A stretch of DNA of 17,277 bases, from assembly GCA_910584935.1 (NCBI GenBank), contig CAJUDU010000053.1:1-17277 (forward strand), in the 5' to 3' direction. Positions 6,261-14,319 of this stretch are shown here, piece by piece. The notes under the pieces are model-generated. The model did no database searches. It was not told the DNA's origin and saw nothing but the letters and a program-made list of their open reading frames with translations. The DNA comes from an uncultured Butyricicoccus sp. (GTDB lineage: Bacteria; Bacillota; Clostridia; Oscillospirales; Butyricicoccaceae). Numbering within the stretch: the first letter of the stretch is position 1; the number at the start of each line of letters is the position of its first letter. Both the position numbers and the translations under genes were made by a program.

Positions 6261-7973
6261 ATGAAAACAAGGTTCCGGCTGCGCATGACATTTACGATTG
6301 CGGCGGTTGCGCTGGCGTGTGTGATTGCTTCTTTATTCATCAATTATTATGATTCCAAACAGCGGCTGGAGCAAAGCTATATCCAGTCACTGGATGAAAA
6401 AATGTCCATCCAAGCTGAACGCTTTGATGGAATGATGAAAGAAATGTATCAGTCTGTCCGGAAAATCTCGCATTCGGCAAAGCTGCATTTGCAATTACAG
6501 CAATATATAACTGGTGAACAGTCTTATACAGATAATATTGCATTGTCACAGGAATTAAGTGCATTGCTTGCCTTTCAAAAAAACGGCAGTGCCTTATATT
6601 TGTATCTGCCGCAATACCATCGGGTATTTAGCTCTATGGAACATGACGCTGTGCGGGAACTGACAGAAATACCTGTCTGGGTAGAATCTTCCAACACACC
6701 ATTTGCCCCACTTTATTTTATCAACCGTTCGCCACGGGCTTCCGGGCGGGTTTATGCTTATGCGCACCCGATTTATGATGCGGATAAACAAAAGCTTGGT
6801 GTGCTTTGCATTACGCTGGATGAACGCCAGCTTTATTATACCTTGCTTGACCCGATGCATACAGAAGGACGGGAAACATACCGTTTGCTTGCCGCGGATG
6901 GAACGGTCTGCTCCGCGCAGGATGTATCCGAACTCGGGCGGCAATTGCCAGATATTCCTCGGCAAACCGACCGCATGAATGCGGATGCGGTCAGACGTTC
7001 CACACTATATGCCAGCGTTGAAGCGCCGTTTACCCGTTACCGCTTACTTTGTCAAAGTGATTTGGGCAGTCTCACATTAGTCCTGCGCACCCGATTGCTA
7101 TACCTGCTGATGGCAAGCATCCTGATTACCATTTTGCTGGTCTATATTGCGCAGGCAGCATCTGAAAAGTTATCCCGCCCAGTAGAAGAACTGATTGCCG
7201 CGATGGATAAAGCCAGTGTCGGTGATTTTACCGCAAGGGCGAGCAGTCATACCGGTGATGAATTTGACACTTTGCGGGAACATTTTAACAACATGATATC
7301 CTGTATTGACGGGCTGATGGAACAGGTTGTGCAGGAACGCACCCGAAAAAAACAAGCCGAATTAAATGCGCTGCAATATCAAATCAAACCGCATTTTATT
7401 TACAACACATTAAATTCCATCCGTTTTGCGGCGGTTATCCAGCGCAACCATAAACTCGCGGAACTGCTGGGCGCATTTATTTCGCTGATGGAAGCCAGCA
7501 TCCAACGCAATGGCGCATTTATTCCCCTGCATGATGAAATGGAACTGGTGCGCAATTACCTATCTTTGCAGGCGTTCCGGTATTTTGATTGTTTTGAATG
7601 TACGTATGAAGTGCAGCCCGAAGCTGAAAACTGTTTTGTGCCATGTTTGCTGCTCCAGCCCATGGTGGAAAACGCAGTATTCCATGGCGTGGATACCAAA
7701 CGCAATGACAACGAGATTCATATTGCGGCATGGCTGCACGAAGACAGGCTGGAAATTTCTATCCATGACAACGGAAAGGGGCTGGAAACTGCCGAAGATA
7801 CCAAACAGGACAGCCGCCGTCTGACTGGCATTGGGCTTTCCAATGTCGAACAGCGATTACGGCTATATTATGGGGAAAAAGCCGGGTTTTCCATCACCAG
7901 CCAGCCCGGTGAGGGCACAACCGTGCGATTCCATTTGCCCATCAGCCATGACGCGGAAGAATATGCCCTGTAA
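6261..7973 (+). CDS. YesM/LytS-type sensor histidine kinase
   Basis: A 570-aa membrane kinase. TM1 is at about 8-29 and TM2 at about 277-299; the ~245 residues between them form an extracytoplasmic sensing domain. A HAMP segment follows (SRPVEELIAAM ... GDFTARASSHTGDEF). The His_kinase domain carries phosphoacceptor H378 in QIKPHFIYNTLN (the usual form is QINPHFLYNT). The ATPase domain has LLLQPMVENAVFHG, HDNGKG and GIGLSNVEQRL. I chose ATG 6261 because AAAGGGGG lies 10 nt upstream; an in-frame ATG at 6234 would lie too close to the transcription start. It is first of three genes, 20 nt before the sugar-binding lipoprotein, and should phosphorylate the AraC-type regulator encoded third. Confidence 0.95.
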   Translation: MKTRFRLRMTFTIAAVALACVIASLFINYYDSKQRLEQSYIQSLDEKMSIQAERFDGMMKEMYQSVRKISHSAKLHLQLQQYITGEQSYTDNIALSQELSALLAFQKNGSALYLYLPQYHRVFSSMEHDAVRELTEIPVWVESSNTPFAPLYFINRSPRASGRVYAYAHPIYDADKQKLGVLCITLDERQLYYTLLDPMHTEGRETYRLLAADGTVCSAQDVSELGRQLPDIPRQTDRMNADAVRRSTLYASVEAPFTRYRLLCQSDLGSLTLVLRTRLLYLLMASILITILLVYIAQAASEKLSRPVEELIAAMDKASVGDFTARASSHTGDEFDTLREHFNNMISCIDGLMEQVVQERTRKKQAELNALQYQIKPHFIYNTLNSIRFAAVIQRNHKLAELLGAFISLMEASIQRNGAFIPLHDEMELVRNYLSLQAFRYFDCFECTYEVQPEAENCFVPCLLLQPMVENAVFHGVDTKRNDNEIHIAAWLHEDRLEISIHDNGKGLETAEDTKQDSRRLTGIGLSNVEQRLRLYYGEKAGFSITSQPGEGTTVRFHLPISHDAEEYAL

Positions 7974-7993
7974 AAAAGGGGGGAATCCATCAA

Positions 7994-8908
7994 ATGAAAT
8001 ACCGAAAAATCCTTTGTGGGCTGCTGCTTGCCTGTCTGCTGTGCGGCTGCCATACCATGGAAATCCACCGAGCACGCCCAGAATATACCGTCACAGTTGT
8101 GCTGAAAGCGTTAGGCAGCCATTATTGGCTGGATATGCGCTCCGGGATGCAGCAGGCGGCAAAAGAATTAGATATAGATTTGATTTTGCTTTCGCCAAGT
8201 GGGGAACTGGAAAACCAGGAACAGCAGGATTTTATCGCTGACGCGCTGCAAGCAGATACGGATATCCTGTTATTTGCCCCCTGTGATTCATATGACACAA
8301 AATGGGTAGTTGAAGCCGCCGCGGCAAAACAAATCCCAGTGCTGACCGTCGATACCCGTTCGCTGGATGCGGATTTACCCTATATCGGTTCGGATCATGC
8401 ACAGATTGGCGCATTAGCGGCGGAATATCTGTCAAGTACCCTGCCCGCTGGCGGTTCTATCGTCATTATGGCAGGTTCGCAGCAGCAGGCAAGCCATATT
8501 GACCGAATTGACGCATTGCGCCGCTGCTTAGACAGCCGAACTCAAATCGCGGAAATCTTTTATACCGATATGACCCAAACCAGCGGCTATAACACCATCA
8601 AAAAAATGGCGGGACAAGATTTTGACGCTGTCTTTTGTGCCAACGCGGTCATTGGACAAGGGGTTGCCGCAGGTCTTTTAGAAATGGGATGCCAGGCGGA
8701 AATCATTGCGGTGGATACCCAAGCGGATGCCTATCAGATTTTAGAGGACGGCACCATGGATGCCCTGCTAAGCCAAGATGGCTATACCATCGGTTATGAA
8801 GCAATCGCCGCGGCAGTGCATACGCTGGAAACCGGCGAATTGCCAGAAGATAAGCTGTTTGCCAGCCAGTTGCTGACAAGCCCGGGAAAGGAGGCGGCAG
8901 GAACATGA
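7994..8908 (+). CDS. Periplasmic-binding-type sugar-binding lipoprotein (sensor component)
   Basis: A 304-aa substrate-binding protein of the Peripla_BP_4 (ribose/galactose-binding) type. The lipobox LLCGC gives lipidated C19, so it is anchored outside the membrane. The first domain strand is YTVTVVLKALGSHYWLDMRSGMQQAA, then DILLFAPCDSYD, PVLTVDTRSLDADLPYIGSDHAQIGALAAEYL, and the second-domain strands IVIMAGSQQQASHIDR and FDAVFCANAVIGQGVAAGLLEMG. It starts 20 nt after the kinase and overlaps the regulator gene by 4 nt (ATGA). No ABC ATPase or permease gene is present in the window, which suggests that it presents ligand to the kinase rather than to a transporter. A known parallel is the XylFII-LytS-YesN arrangement of Clostridium. 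The ligand cannot be read from the sequence. Confidence 0.9.
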   Translation: MKYRKILCGLLLACLLCGCHTMEIHRARPEYTVTVVLKALGSHYWLDMRSGMQQAAKELDIDLILLSPSGELENQEQQDFIADALQADTDILLFAPCDSYDTKWVVEAAAAKQIPVLTVDTRSLDADLPYIGSDHAQIGALAAEYLSSTLPAGGSIVIMAGSQQQASHIDRIDALRRCLDSRTQIAEIFYTDMTQTSGYNTIKKMAGQDFDAVFCANAVIGQGVAAGLLEMGCQAEIIAVDTQADAYQILEDGTMDALLSQDGYTIGYEAIAAAVHTLETGELPEDKLFASQLLTSPGKEAAGT

Positions 8909-10446
8909 AATACCGTGTGCTGCTGGTTGATGATGATATGATTGTCCGTATTTTCCTGCAAAATATGGTGCGCTGGGAAAGCTGCGGATTTGAGGTTTGT
9001 GGGGTTGCGCGGGATGGCGGTGAAGCTTTTGCGCAATACCAAAACAAACACCCGGATTTGATTTTAACCGATATCAGTATGCCGCAGGTAGATGGTATCG
9101 AACTCATTCGCCAATTACGGGGGCATGGCTATGAAGGGGTTATCATTGTGCTGAGCTGCCATGATGATTTTGGGCTGGTGAAAAACGCGATGCAGGCGGG
9201 TGCGGATGATTACTTACTGAAAAACCATGTGGATGAAAACGCGATGGAAACCCTGTTAAGTACCCTGCGCGCCAAAGTAGAAGCACGTTATCTACAAAAT
9301 CAACAAAAACAGTTATTGCAGTCGCGGGCACAGCGTGGGTTAAGCAGTTTCCGCCATGAACTGCTCAAGGATATTTTAAGCGGCAAATTATCCGGCGCAG
9401 CGCTGGCAGAGCAGCTGCGGCTCGCCGGGATGGAGGGCAAATACCTGCGGCTAGCGGTGGTGTTTATCCGTCCCATCCAAGCCGACGCGGAACAAATCGC
9501 GCTGTTTTTCTCCCTTTGTACGGAACGTGTGCAAAATGGGCAGGCAGAAACGGTGCCGCTAAGTGATGATGTGCTGGCAATGCTGATTGATTTAACCGCA
9601 ATCCCATCCATGCAGCAAGCTCAGCATATTGTCACCCGGCTGCAAAATATTGTGCAGTCTATTGCCGAACAATATTTGAATATCCCGATTGCGCTTGCGG
9701 CAAGTACAGTTTGCGCAGGGACTTCCGCCTGGGGCGATGCCCTGCGGCAAGCCTGGGATATGCTCGAATATAGTTTTTATGGCGCGGGACGATGGCAGTA
9801 TGGCGAAAGTCCTGGGCTTTCGCAGCAAAGTCCGCCAACGCTTGAAACCTTTGAAAAAGGCTTGCCGCAATTGCTGGAACAAGGGGATGCGGATACCTTG
9901 CAGCAACAATGGCAAGCCGCGCTGGAAGCGGCGCGGCAAAGCAGCCTTAGCCCTGGCGTTTTGTTATCCTGGCTGCGCCGCTGTGACTATGCCGCAGGCG
10001 TTTCACGGGCAGAAAGCGAATACAGCAGCCTTTCGCTGTCGCTGGACAACTATGCGGGTTGTGTAGAAGCCTACCTGCGCCGCAGGACAGAATTACAGCA
10101 ATCACATATCCCAGATGGCGTCAGCGCACCAGTACGGCAAGCTATACTGTATCTCCAGTCCCATTACCAGCAGCAAATTGGGCTAGAAGATGCTGCCAAT
10201 GCAGCCGGGCTGACAGCTGGATATTTAAGCACCCGTTTCAAAAAAGAAACTGGAACAGGGTTTGCGGAATATTTACTGGGCATCCGGCTTGCCCATGTCA
10301 AACAGACATTGCTGGACACTGGGCTGACAGTGAAAACTGTCAGCGAACAAGCGGGCTTTCAGGATTATTCTTATTTTTATCGGGCATTCCGAAAAAAAGT
10401 CGGTATGACGCCCAAAGAATACCGCCGCCAGGCGGGGTCAATCTGA
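8905..10446 (+). CDS. YesN-type response regulator with AraC-family DNA-binding domain
   Basis: A 513-aa regulator. The receiver domain (about 3-118) has acidic pair D10/D11, phosphoacceptor D56 in LILTDISMPQVDG, and lysine in DDYLLKNH. A long middle segment (120-400) has no clear motif. The C-terminal ~100 residues form an AraC-type double helix-turn-helix (IGLEDAANAAGLTAGYLSTRFKK ... TVKTVSEQAGFQDYSYFYRAFRKKVGMTPKEYRR). It overlaps the lipoprotein stop by ATGA, with GGAGG about 11 nt before its start, so translation is coupled. Phosphorylated, it should activate genes for uptake and use of the sensed compound; the nearest candidate target is the iolG operon, which begins 197 nt downstream with a promoter that lacks a good -35 box. 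Confidence 0.95.
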   Translation: MKYRVLLVDDDMIVRIFLQNMVRWESCGFEVCGVARDGGEAFAQYQNKHPDLILTDISMPQVDGIELIRQLRGHGYEGVIIVLSCHDDFGLVKNAMQAGADDYLLKNHVDENAMETLLSTLRAKVEARYLQNQQKQLLQSRAQRGLSSFRHELLKDILSGKLSGAALAEQLRLAGMEGKYLRLAVVFIRPIQADAEQIALFFSLCTERVQNGQAETVPLSDDVLAMLIDLTAIPSMQQAQHIVTRLQNIVQSIAEQYLNIPIALAASTVCAGTSAWGDALRQAWDMLEYSFYGAGRWQYGESPGLSQQSPPTLETFEKGLPQLLEQGDADTLQQQWQAALEAARQSSLSPGVLLSWLRRCDYAAGVSRAESEYSSLSLSLDNYAGCVEAYLRRRTELQQSHIPDGVSAPVRQAILYLQSHYQQQIGLEDAANAAGLTAGYLSTRFKKETGTGFAEYLLGIRLAHVKQTLLDTGLTVKTVSEQAGFQDYSYFYRAFRKKVGMTPKEYRRQAGSI

Positions 10447-10494
10447 AAAAAAGACAGCTTTATGGAATGATTATCCATAAAGCTGTCTTTTTTT
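10446..10494 (+). terminator. Intrinsic terminator of the three-component operon
   Basis: The stem GACAGCTTTATGGA (10453-10466) pairs perfectly with TCCATAAAGCTGTC (10474-10487). An A7 run before and a T7 run after (10488-10494) extend it. It starts at the regulator stop codon and separates this operon from iolG. Confidence 0.95.
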
Positions 10495-10511
10495 ATGCAC
10501 AGGATGAAAGT

Positions 10512-10573
10512 GAATACCCATCATCCGAAAAATAAGCAGGAATACCTGCAAAATTGCCATAATCATAAATACT
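10512..10573 (+). promoter_or_regulatory. Phased AATACY repeats upstream of iolG, candidate activator sites
   Basis: GAATACC occurs at 10512-10518 and 10540-10546, and AATACT at 10568-10573, so the AATAC cores are spaced 28 and 27 nt. An inverted repeat, GCAGG-AATA-CCTGC (10536-10549), includes the middle one. They lie directly upstream of the iolG -10 box, where an AraC-type activator would bind. The motif is short and the assignment is tentative. Confidence 0.3.
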
Positions 10574-10582
10574 GAATTTTGC

Positions 10583-10588
10583 TATAAT
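10583..10588 (+). promoter_or_regulatory. -10 box of the iolG operon promoter
   Basis: Perfect TATAAT 55 nt before ATG 10644. At 17 nt upstream there is only TAATCA; the nearest -35-like TTGCCA is 23 nt away. A strong -10 with a poor -35 is typical of activator-dependent promoters. Confidence 0.55.
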
Positions 10589-10643
10589 ATAACCATTCAA
10601 TCAGCCCGGGACTGAAAATACATTTAGAAACAGGGGAATTCAC

Positions 10644-11651
10644 ATGAAAATTGGAATCATTGGCGCGGGGCGCATCGGCAAAGTTCATGCACAAAACATC
10701 TCTATGTATGTACCGGAAATGGAGATTAAGACCATTGCCGACCCGTTTATGAACGCGGAAACCGAAGCATTTGCCAAAAAACTTGGCATTCCAAACACCA
10801 CAAAAGACGCAAATGATATCTTGAATGACGCGGAAATCGACGCGGTGTTGATTTGTTCTTCCACCGATACCCACTCCAAGTTTATCATTGAAGCGGCTAA
10901 GGCAAAAAAACATATTTTCTGCGAAAAACCAATTGATTATGACCTGAAAAAAGTCCATGAAGCCATTGACGCGGCAGCAAATGCTGGTGTCAAACTGCAA
11001 ATCGGTTTTTGCCGCCGGTTTGATCATAACCATCGTGCGGTTTATGATATGGTACGCAGCGGCAAGGTTGGCGAAGTGAATATCATCAAAATTTCCTCCC
11101 GTGACCCGGAGCCGCCCCCGGTTTCTTATGTCAAGGTTTCCGGCGGTATCTTCTATGATATGATGATCCATGATTTTGATATGGCGCGTTTCCTGGCAGG
11201 CAGTGAAGTAACCGAAGTGAATGCAATTGGTTCTGTACTGGTTGACCCAGGCATTGGCGAAGCTGGCGATGTGGATACCGCGCTTGTTACCCTGAAATTT
11301 GAAAACGGCGCAATCGGTGTGATTGACAACAGCCGCAAAGCTGTTTATGGCTATGACCAGCGTGTGGAAGTATTCGGTTCCAAGGGCTGCGCAGAAGATC
11401 AAAATGATACCCCGAATACCGCTGTCCTGTCCACAGCAGATGGCGCGGTGCATGGCGTTGCTTATAAGGTGATGTGGGATCGTTATACTGGTGCGTTCGT
11501 ATCTGAAATGCAGGCATTTGCAGATGCTGTACTGAACGATAAGCCAACCCCCGTCACCGGTGTTGATGGGCTATATCCGGTACTGATGGCAGCGGCGGCA
11601 ACCAAGTCCCTCAAGGAAGGCCGCCCGGTGAAGATTTCGGAGGTAGAATAA
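10644..11651 (+). CDS. iolG: Inositol 2-dehydrogenase-like oxidoreductase (Gfo/Idh/MocA)
   Basis: A 335-aa NAD-dependent dehydrogenase. The Rossmann motif is IGIIGAGRIGKVHA (GxGxxG intact), and D33 at the end of strand 2 favours NAD. The catalytic residues known for Bacillus IolG are present: K95 in CEKPIDYDL, and D172 and H176 in FYDMMIHDFD; GFCRRFDHNH and SSRDPEPPP also match IolG-type enzymes. It should oxidise myo-inositol (or a related polyol or sugar) to the keto form. It starts 7 nt after AGGGG. It is first in an operon with a TIM-barrel isomerase (1-nt gap) and an SSS symporter, which supports oxidation of an imported polyol followed by isomerisation. The substrate within the family is not certain, since inositol, chiro-inositol or a hexose are all possible. 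Confidence 0.87.
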   Translation: MKIGIIGAGRIGKVHAQNISMYVPEMEIKTIADPFMNAETEAFAKKLGIPNTTKDANDILNDAEIDAVLICSSTDTHSKFIIEAAKAKKHIFCEKPIDYDLKKVHEAIDAAANAGVKLQIGFCRRFDHNHRAVYDMVRSGKVGEVNIIKISSRDPEPPPVSYVKVSGGIFYDMMIHDFDMARFLAGSEVTEVNAIGSVLVDPGIGEAGDVDTALVTLKFENGAIGVIDNSRKAVYGYDQRVEVFGSKGCAEDQNDTPNTAVLSTADGAVHGVAYKVMWDRYTGAFVSEMQAFADAVLNDKPTPVTGVDGLYPVLMAAAATKSLKEGRPVKISEVE

Positions 11652-11652
11652 T

Positions 11653-12441
11653 ATGGCGCTTCGGAAATGTGCGTGCATTGACACCTTGTATACAGAGCTG
11701 CCTTGGCTGGAACGCTTCCAAGCGGCAAAAAACGATGGGTTTGAAGCCGTAGAGTTTTGGGATTGGCGTATTCGGGATTTGAAACAAACCCGTGAAGCGG
11801 CGGAAAAAGCAGGTATCGCAATTTCCGGCTTCAATGGCGACGCGGATTATTCACTGGTAGATCCATCACATAAGCAAAAGTACCTGGAGTTTTTAGCGCA
11901 GTCTATGGACGCCGCTAAACAAGTTGGCGCGTCAAGTGTTACCATCCATTCCAATGCGCTGGGGGATGGCGGCATTGTCGTTGACCACTATGATAACCTT
12001 TCTCATACCGTTAAGCTGTGTTCCATGTATGATATGCTGCTTGCCAGCGCCGCGCTGGCAGAACAACAGGGGATTAACCTGAATCTAGAAGCACTGAATA
12101 TTACCACCGACCATGTCGGCAACTTTTTGGCAACCACCCAAATGGGGGCGGAAATCTGCCGCTTAATTGGTTCGCCGCGGCTGAAACTGTTATATGATGT
12201 GTATCATATGCAGATTAATGAGGGCTGTATTTGTGATACCATCACAAATTACAGCGATGTTTTCGGACATATTCATGTTGCGGACGCGCCAGGGCGCCAT
12301 GAACCTGGCACAGGGGAAATCAATTATCAAAAGGTGCTGCACCATCTGGAAGCCTGTGGTTATACCGGGCGTGTTGGATATGAATTATTCCCGCTGACAG
12401 ATACCGCAGCCGCAGTAAAAGCAATTATGCAGGCTTCATAA
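11653..12441 (+). CDS. Hydroxypyruvate isomerase-like TIM-barrel sugar isomerase/epimerase
   Basis: A 262-aa protein of the AP endonuclease 2-like TIM-barrel family (sugar phosphate isomerase/epimerase, including Hyi and IolI). Metal-site residues are visible: glutamate in NLEALN, aspartate and histidine in LLYDVYHMQ, histidine in FGHIHVADAPGRHEPGTGEI and glutamate in VGYELFP. The ADAPGRHEPGTGEI segment is close to the hydroxypyruvate isomerase signature. The start at 11653 lies 1 nt after the iolG stop, with GGAGGT inside the end of iolG, so the two are co-translated. It probably isomerises the keto product of the dehydrogenase. A true hydroxypyruvate isomerase, an IolI-like inosose isomerase, or a 3-keto-sugar enzyme are all open. 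Confidence 0.82.
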   Translation: MALRKCACIDTLYTELPWLERFQAAKNDGFEAVEFWDWRIRDLKQTREAAEKAGIAISGFNGDADYSLVDPSHKQKYLEFLAQSMDAAKQVGASSVTIHSNALGDGGIVVDHYDNLSHTVKLCSMYDMLLASAALAEQQGINLNLEALNITTDHVGNFLATTQMGAEICRLIGSPRLKLLYDVYHMQINEGCICDTITNYSDVFGHIHVADAPGRHEPGTGEINYQKVLHHLEACGYTGRVGYELFPLTDTAAAVKAIMQAS

Positions 12442-12463
12442 TCTACCATAAAGGGGGATTGAC

Positions 12464-14119
12464 ATGGTATTCACTTGTGTGACATTTGTGTTTTTTACCA
12501 TTCTTGTTGCGGTAATCTCTTATGTGAAAACAAAAGGTGATGACCAAACCACAGCGGATGGTTATTTCCTAGCTGGGCGCGGCTTGCCAGGGGTTGTCAT
12601 TGCAGGTTCACTGTTGCTGACAAACCTTTCCGCAGAACAGCTTGTCGGCACTAATGGGCAGACTTGGGCAGTCGGCATGAGCCCAATGGCGTTTGAAGTT
12701 ATGGCGGCAACCGCGCTGATTGTTTTGGCGTTATTTGCCGCGCCGCGTTACCTGAAAAGCGGCATTACAACCATCCCACAGCTTATTGGTGAACGCTTTG
12801 ACCGGGTAACCAAACTTTGGTTTTCCATCGCGTATATCATCCTGTATTTAGTTGTCCAGATCCCGGTTATTTTATATTCCGGCTCGTTGGTTTTTGAAAA
12901 TATCTTTGGGTTGTCTGGCCTGCTCGGGATTACCAAATTCCAATCGGTTGTTATTTTGTGTATCCTCATTACTGTTGTCGGTTCCATTTATGCGATTTTT
13001 GGTGGGCTGAAAGCGGTTGCGGTATCAGATACCATCAATGGTGTTGGGCTGCTTATCGGCGGCTTGATGATCCCATTCCTGTCGCTGAATGTTTTAGGCA
13101 AAGCGGCAACTGGCGGCGGCATTGTCGATGGTATAAAATATTTGGTTGCAAACCATGCTGATATGCTTAACTCTATTGCACCAGCCGAAACAGTTGCTCC
13201 GGCAGTGCCTTGGCCTACGGTATTCCTTGGGTTGGTATTCCTTGGGTTCCAGTCCTGGTGTACCCACCAATCATTTATCCAGCGTGTGCTTGCTGCGGAA
13301 AACCTGAAAGAAGCACAAAAAGGTGCATTATATTGTGCATTTCTAAAGATTTTAGGCTTTATGTTCCTTGCGCTGCCTGGCGTTATCGCATATGCGCTGT
13401 TCCAGATTGAAGGGACACAGGTTTCCATGATGGATGACGCATATCCGGCGCTGATTTCACGCGTTGTACCACAACCAGTGATGGGCTTCTTTGCCGCGGT
13501 TATGTTTGGCGCAATTCTTTCTTCGTTTAACTCGGTGCTGAACTCGGTCAACACCATGTTTACGATGGATATCTATAAAGAATTTATCAACAAAGATGCA
13601 AGTGAACTGAAACTGGTTGATGTTGGCAAAAAAATCGGCATTGTATTTGCCATTTTCTCAATGATTGTCGGTCCAATGGTTTATTTCTTCCCAGCAGGGC
13701 TGAAAACCTTCTTGGATTCATTTGTTATGCTGGTTGGCTTGCCAGTTTTGTCAGCAGTATTTGGCGGATTCTTCTTCAAATACTTGCCCAAATATGCCGC
13801 GAGATTTATTATGGTGTTCCATATCATCTGCTATGGCGGATTTATGATACTCGCGCCATCATATTCGATACTGGGCGGTGGGGATGGTGCAATCCATTAC
13901 TTATATGCCGTATCTATCCTGTGGCCTATCGAACTGCTGATTATGTATTTCATGAACCGTGCCAATAAAAACAAAGGCGAACAGGCATGGATACAGCAGG
14001 ATGTGAAAGCGGTTGACCTGACACCTTGGAAATACCGCAAAATTATCAGTGTTGTTGTCATGATTTGTGTTGTTTTGGTATATATAGCGTTCTCGCCGCT
14101 TGGCGTAGGCGCATGGTAA
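12464..14119 (+). CDS. Sodium:solute symporter (SSS/SLC5 family)
   Basis: A 551-aa membrane carrier with about 13-14 hydrophobic segments and very few charged residues within them. SSS hallmarks include the N-terminal DGYFLAGRGLPGVVIAGSLL, LLLTNLSAEQLVGTNG, a long helix bundle with GFQSWCTHQSFIQRVLAAEN, and FGAILSSFNSVLNSVNTMFTMDIYKEF, the segment that contains the sodium-site serines. It imports a sugar, polyol or related solute with Na+. It starts 6 nt after AAGGGGG and follows the isomerase by 22 nt, so it is the likely importer for the substrate of the iolG-like enzyme. The operon ends at the terminator at 14146. The family call is firm; the substrate is inferred from neighbours. Confidence 0.95.
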   Translation: MVFTCVTFVFFTILVAVISYVKTKGDDQTTADGYFLAGRGLPGVVIAGSLLLTNLSAEQLVGTNGQTWAVGMSPMAFEVMAATALIVLALFAAPRYLKSGITTIPQLIGERFDRVTKLWFSIAYIILYLVVQIPVILYSGSLVFENIFGLSGLLGITKFQSVVILCILITVVGSIYAIFGGLKAVAVSDTINGVGLLIGGLMIPFLSLNVLGKAATGGGIVDGIKYLVANHADMLNSIAPAETVAPAVPWPTVFLGLVFLGFQSWCTHQSFIQRVLAAENLKEAQKGALYCAFLKILGFMFLALPGVIAYALFQIEGTQVSMMDDAYPALISRVVPQPVMGFFAAVMFGAILSSFNSVLNSVNTMFTMDIYKEFINKDASELKLVDVGKKIGIVFAIFSMIVGPMVYFFPAGLKTFLDSFVMLVGLPVLSAVFGGFFFKYLPKYAARFIMVFHIICYGGFMILAPSYSILGGGDGAIHYLYAVSILWPIELLIMYFMNRANKNKGEQAWIQQDVKAVDLTPWKYRKIISVVVMICVVLVYIAFSPLGVGAW

Positions 14120-14145
14120 CAGAAAATTACAGAGCGGACTGATAC

Positions 14146-14180
14146 AAAATGCCCAGGGCGTGAAGCCCTGGGCATTTTTT
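14146..14180 (+). terminator. Intrinsic terminator of the iolG operon
   Basis: AAAATGCCCAGGGC (14146-14159) pairs with GCCCTGGGCATTTT (14165-14178); loop GTGAA and a T6 run. Confidence 0.95.
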
Positions 14181-14281
14181 GTTTTTACGGCAAAATTCCC
14201 GCTTTATAGAAATGCAATTTGTGCAACAGCCATTTCACCTTTCCTTAGTCATTCCCGATATGGCTTCGACACCCGTATAAA

Positions 14282-14319
14282 GAAAAAGCCCTGCTACGCT
14301 AATCACGTGGCAGGGCTTT
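14282..14319 (-). terminator. Hairpin terminator of the serine recombinase
   Basis: AAAGCCCTGC (14285-14294) and GCAGGGCTTT (14310-14319) form a 10-bp stem. On the minus strand TTTTTCTTT follows it, and on the plus strand TTTCTTTT does, so it may act in both directions. It overlaps the last codons of the recombinase gene. The 95 nt to its left (14187-14281) hold nothing I recognise. Confidence 0.8.

Noticed and set aside
10563..11453. 296-residue minus-strand open frame antisense to iolG
   Set aside because: It lies fully opposite a well-supported dehydrogenase gene, has no RBS or family signature, and its composition is that of a shadow frame.
12988..13557. 189-residue minus-strand open frame inside the symporter gene
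   Set aside because: Shadow of the SSS gene; proline- and serine-rich with no start signal.
14251..14263. 13-nt match (ATTCCCGATATGG) to 851-863, considered as attachment-site core
   Set aside because: A few exact 13-nt matches are expected by chance in a window of this size, and the flanks do not match.
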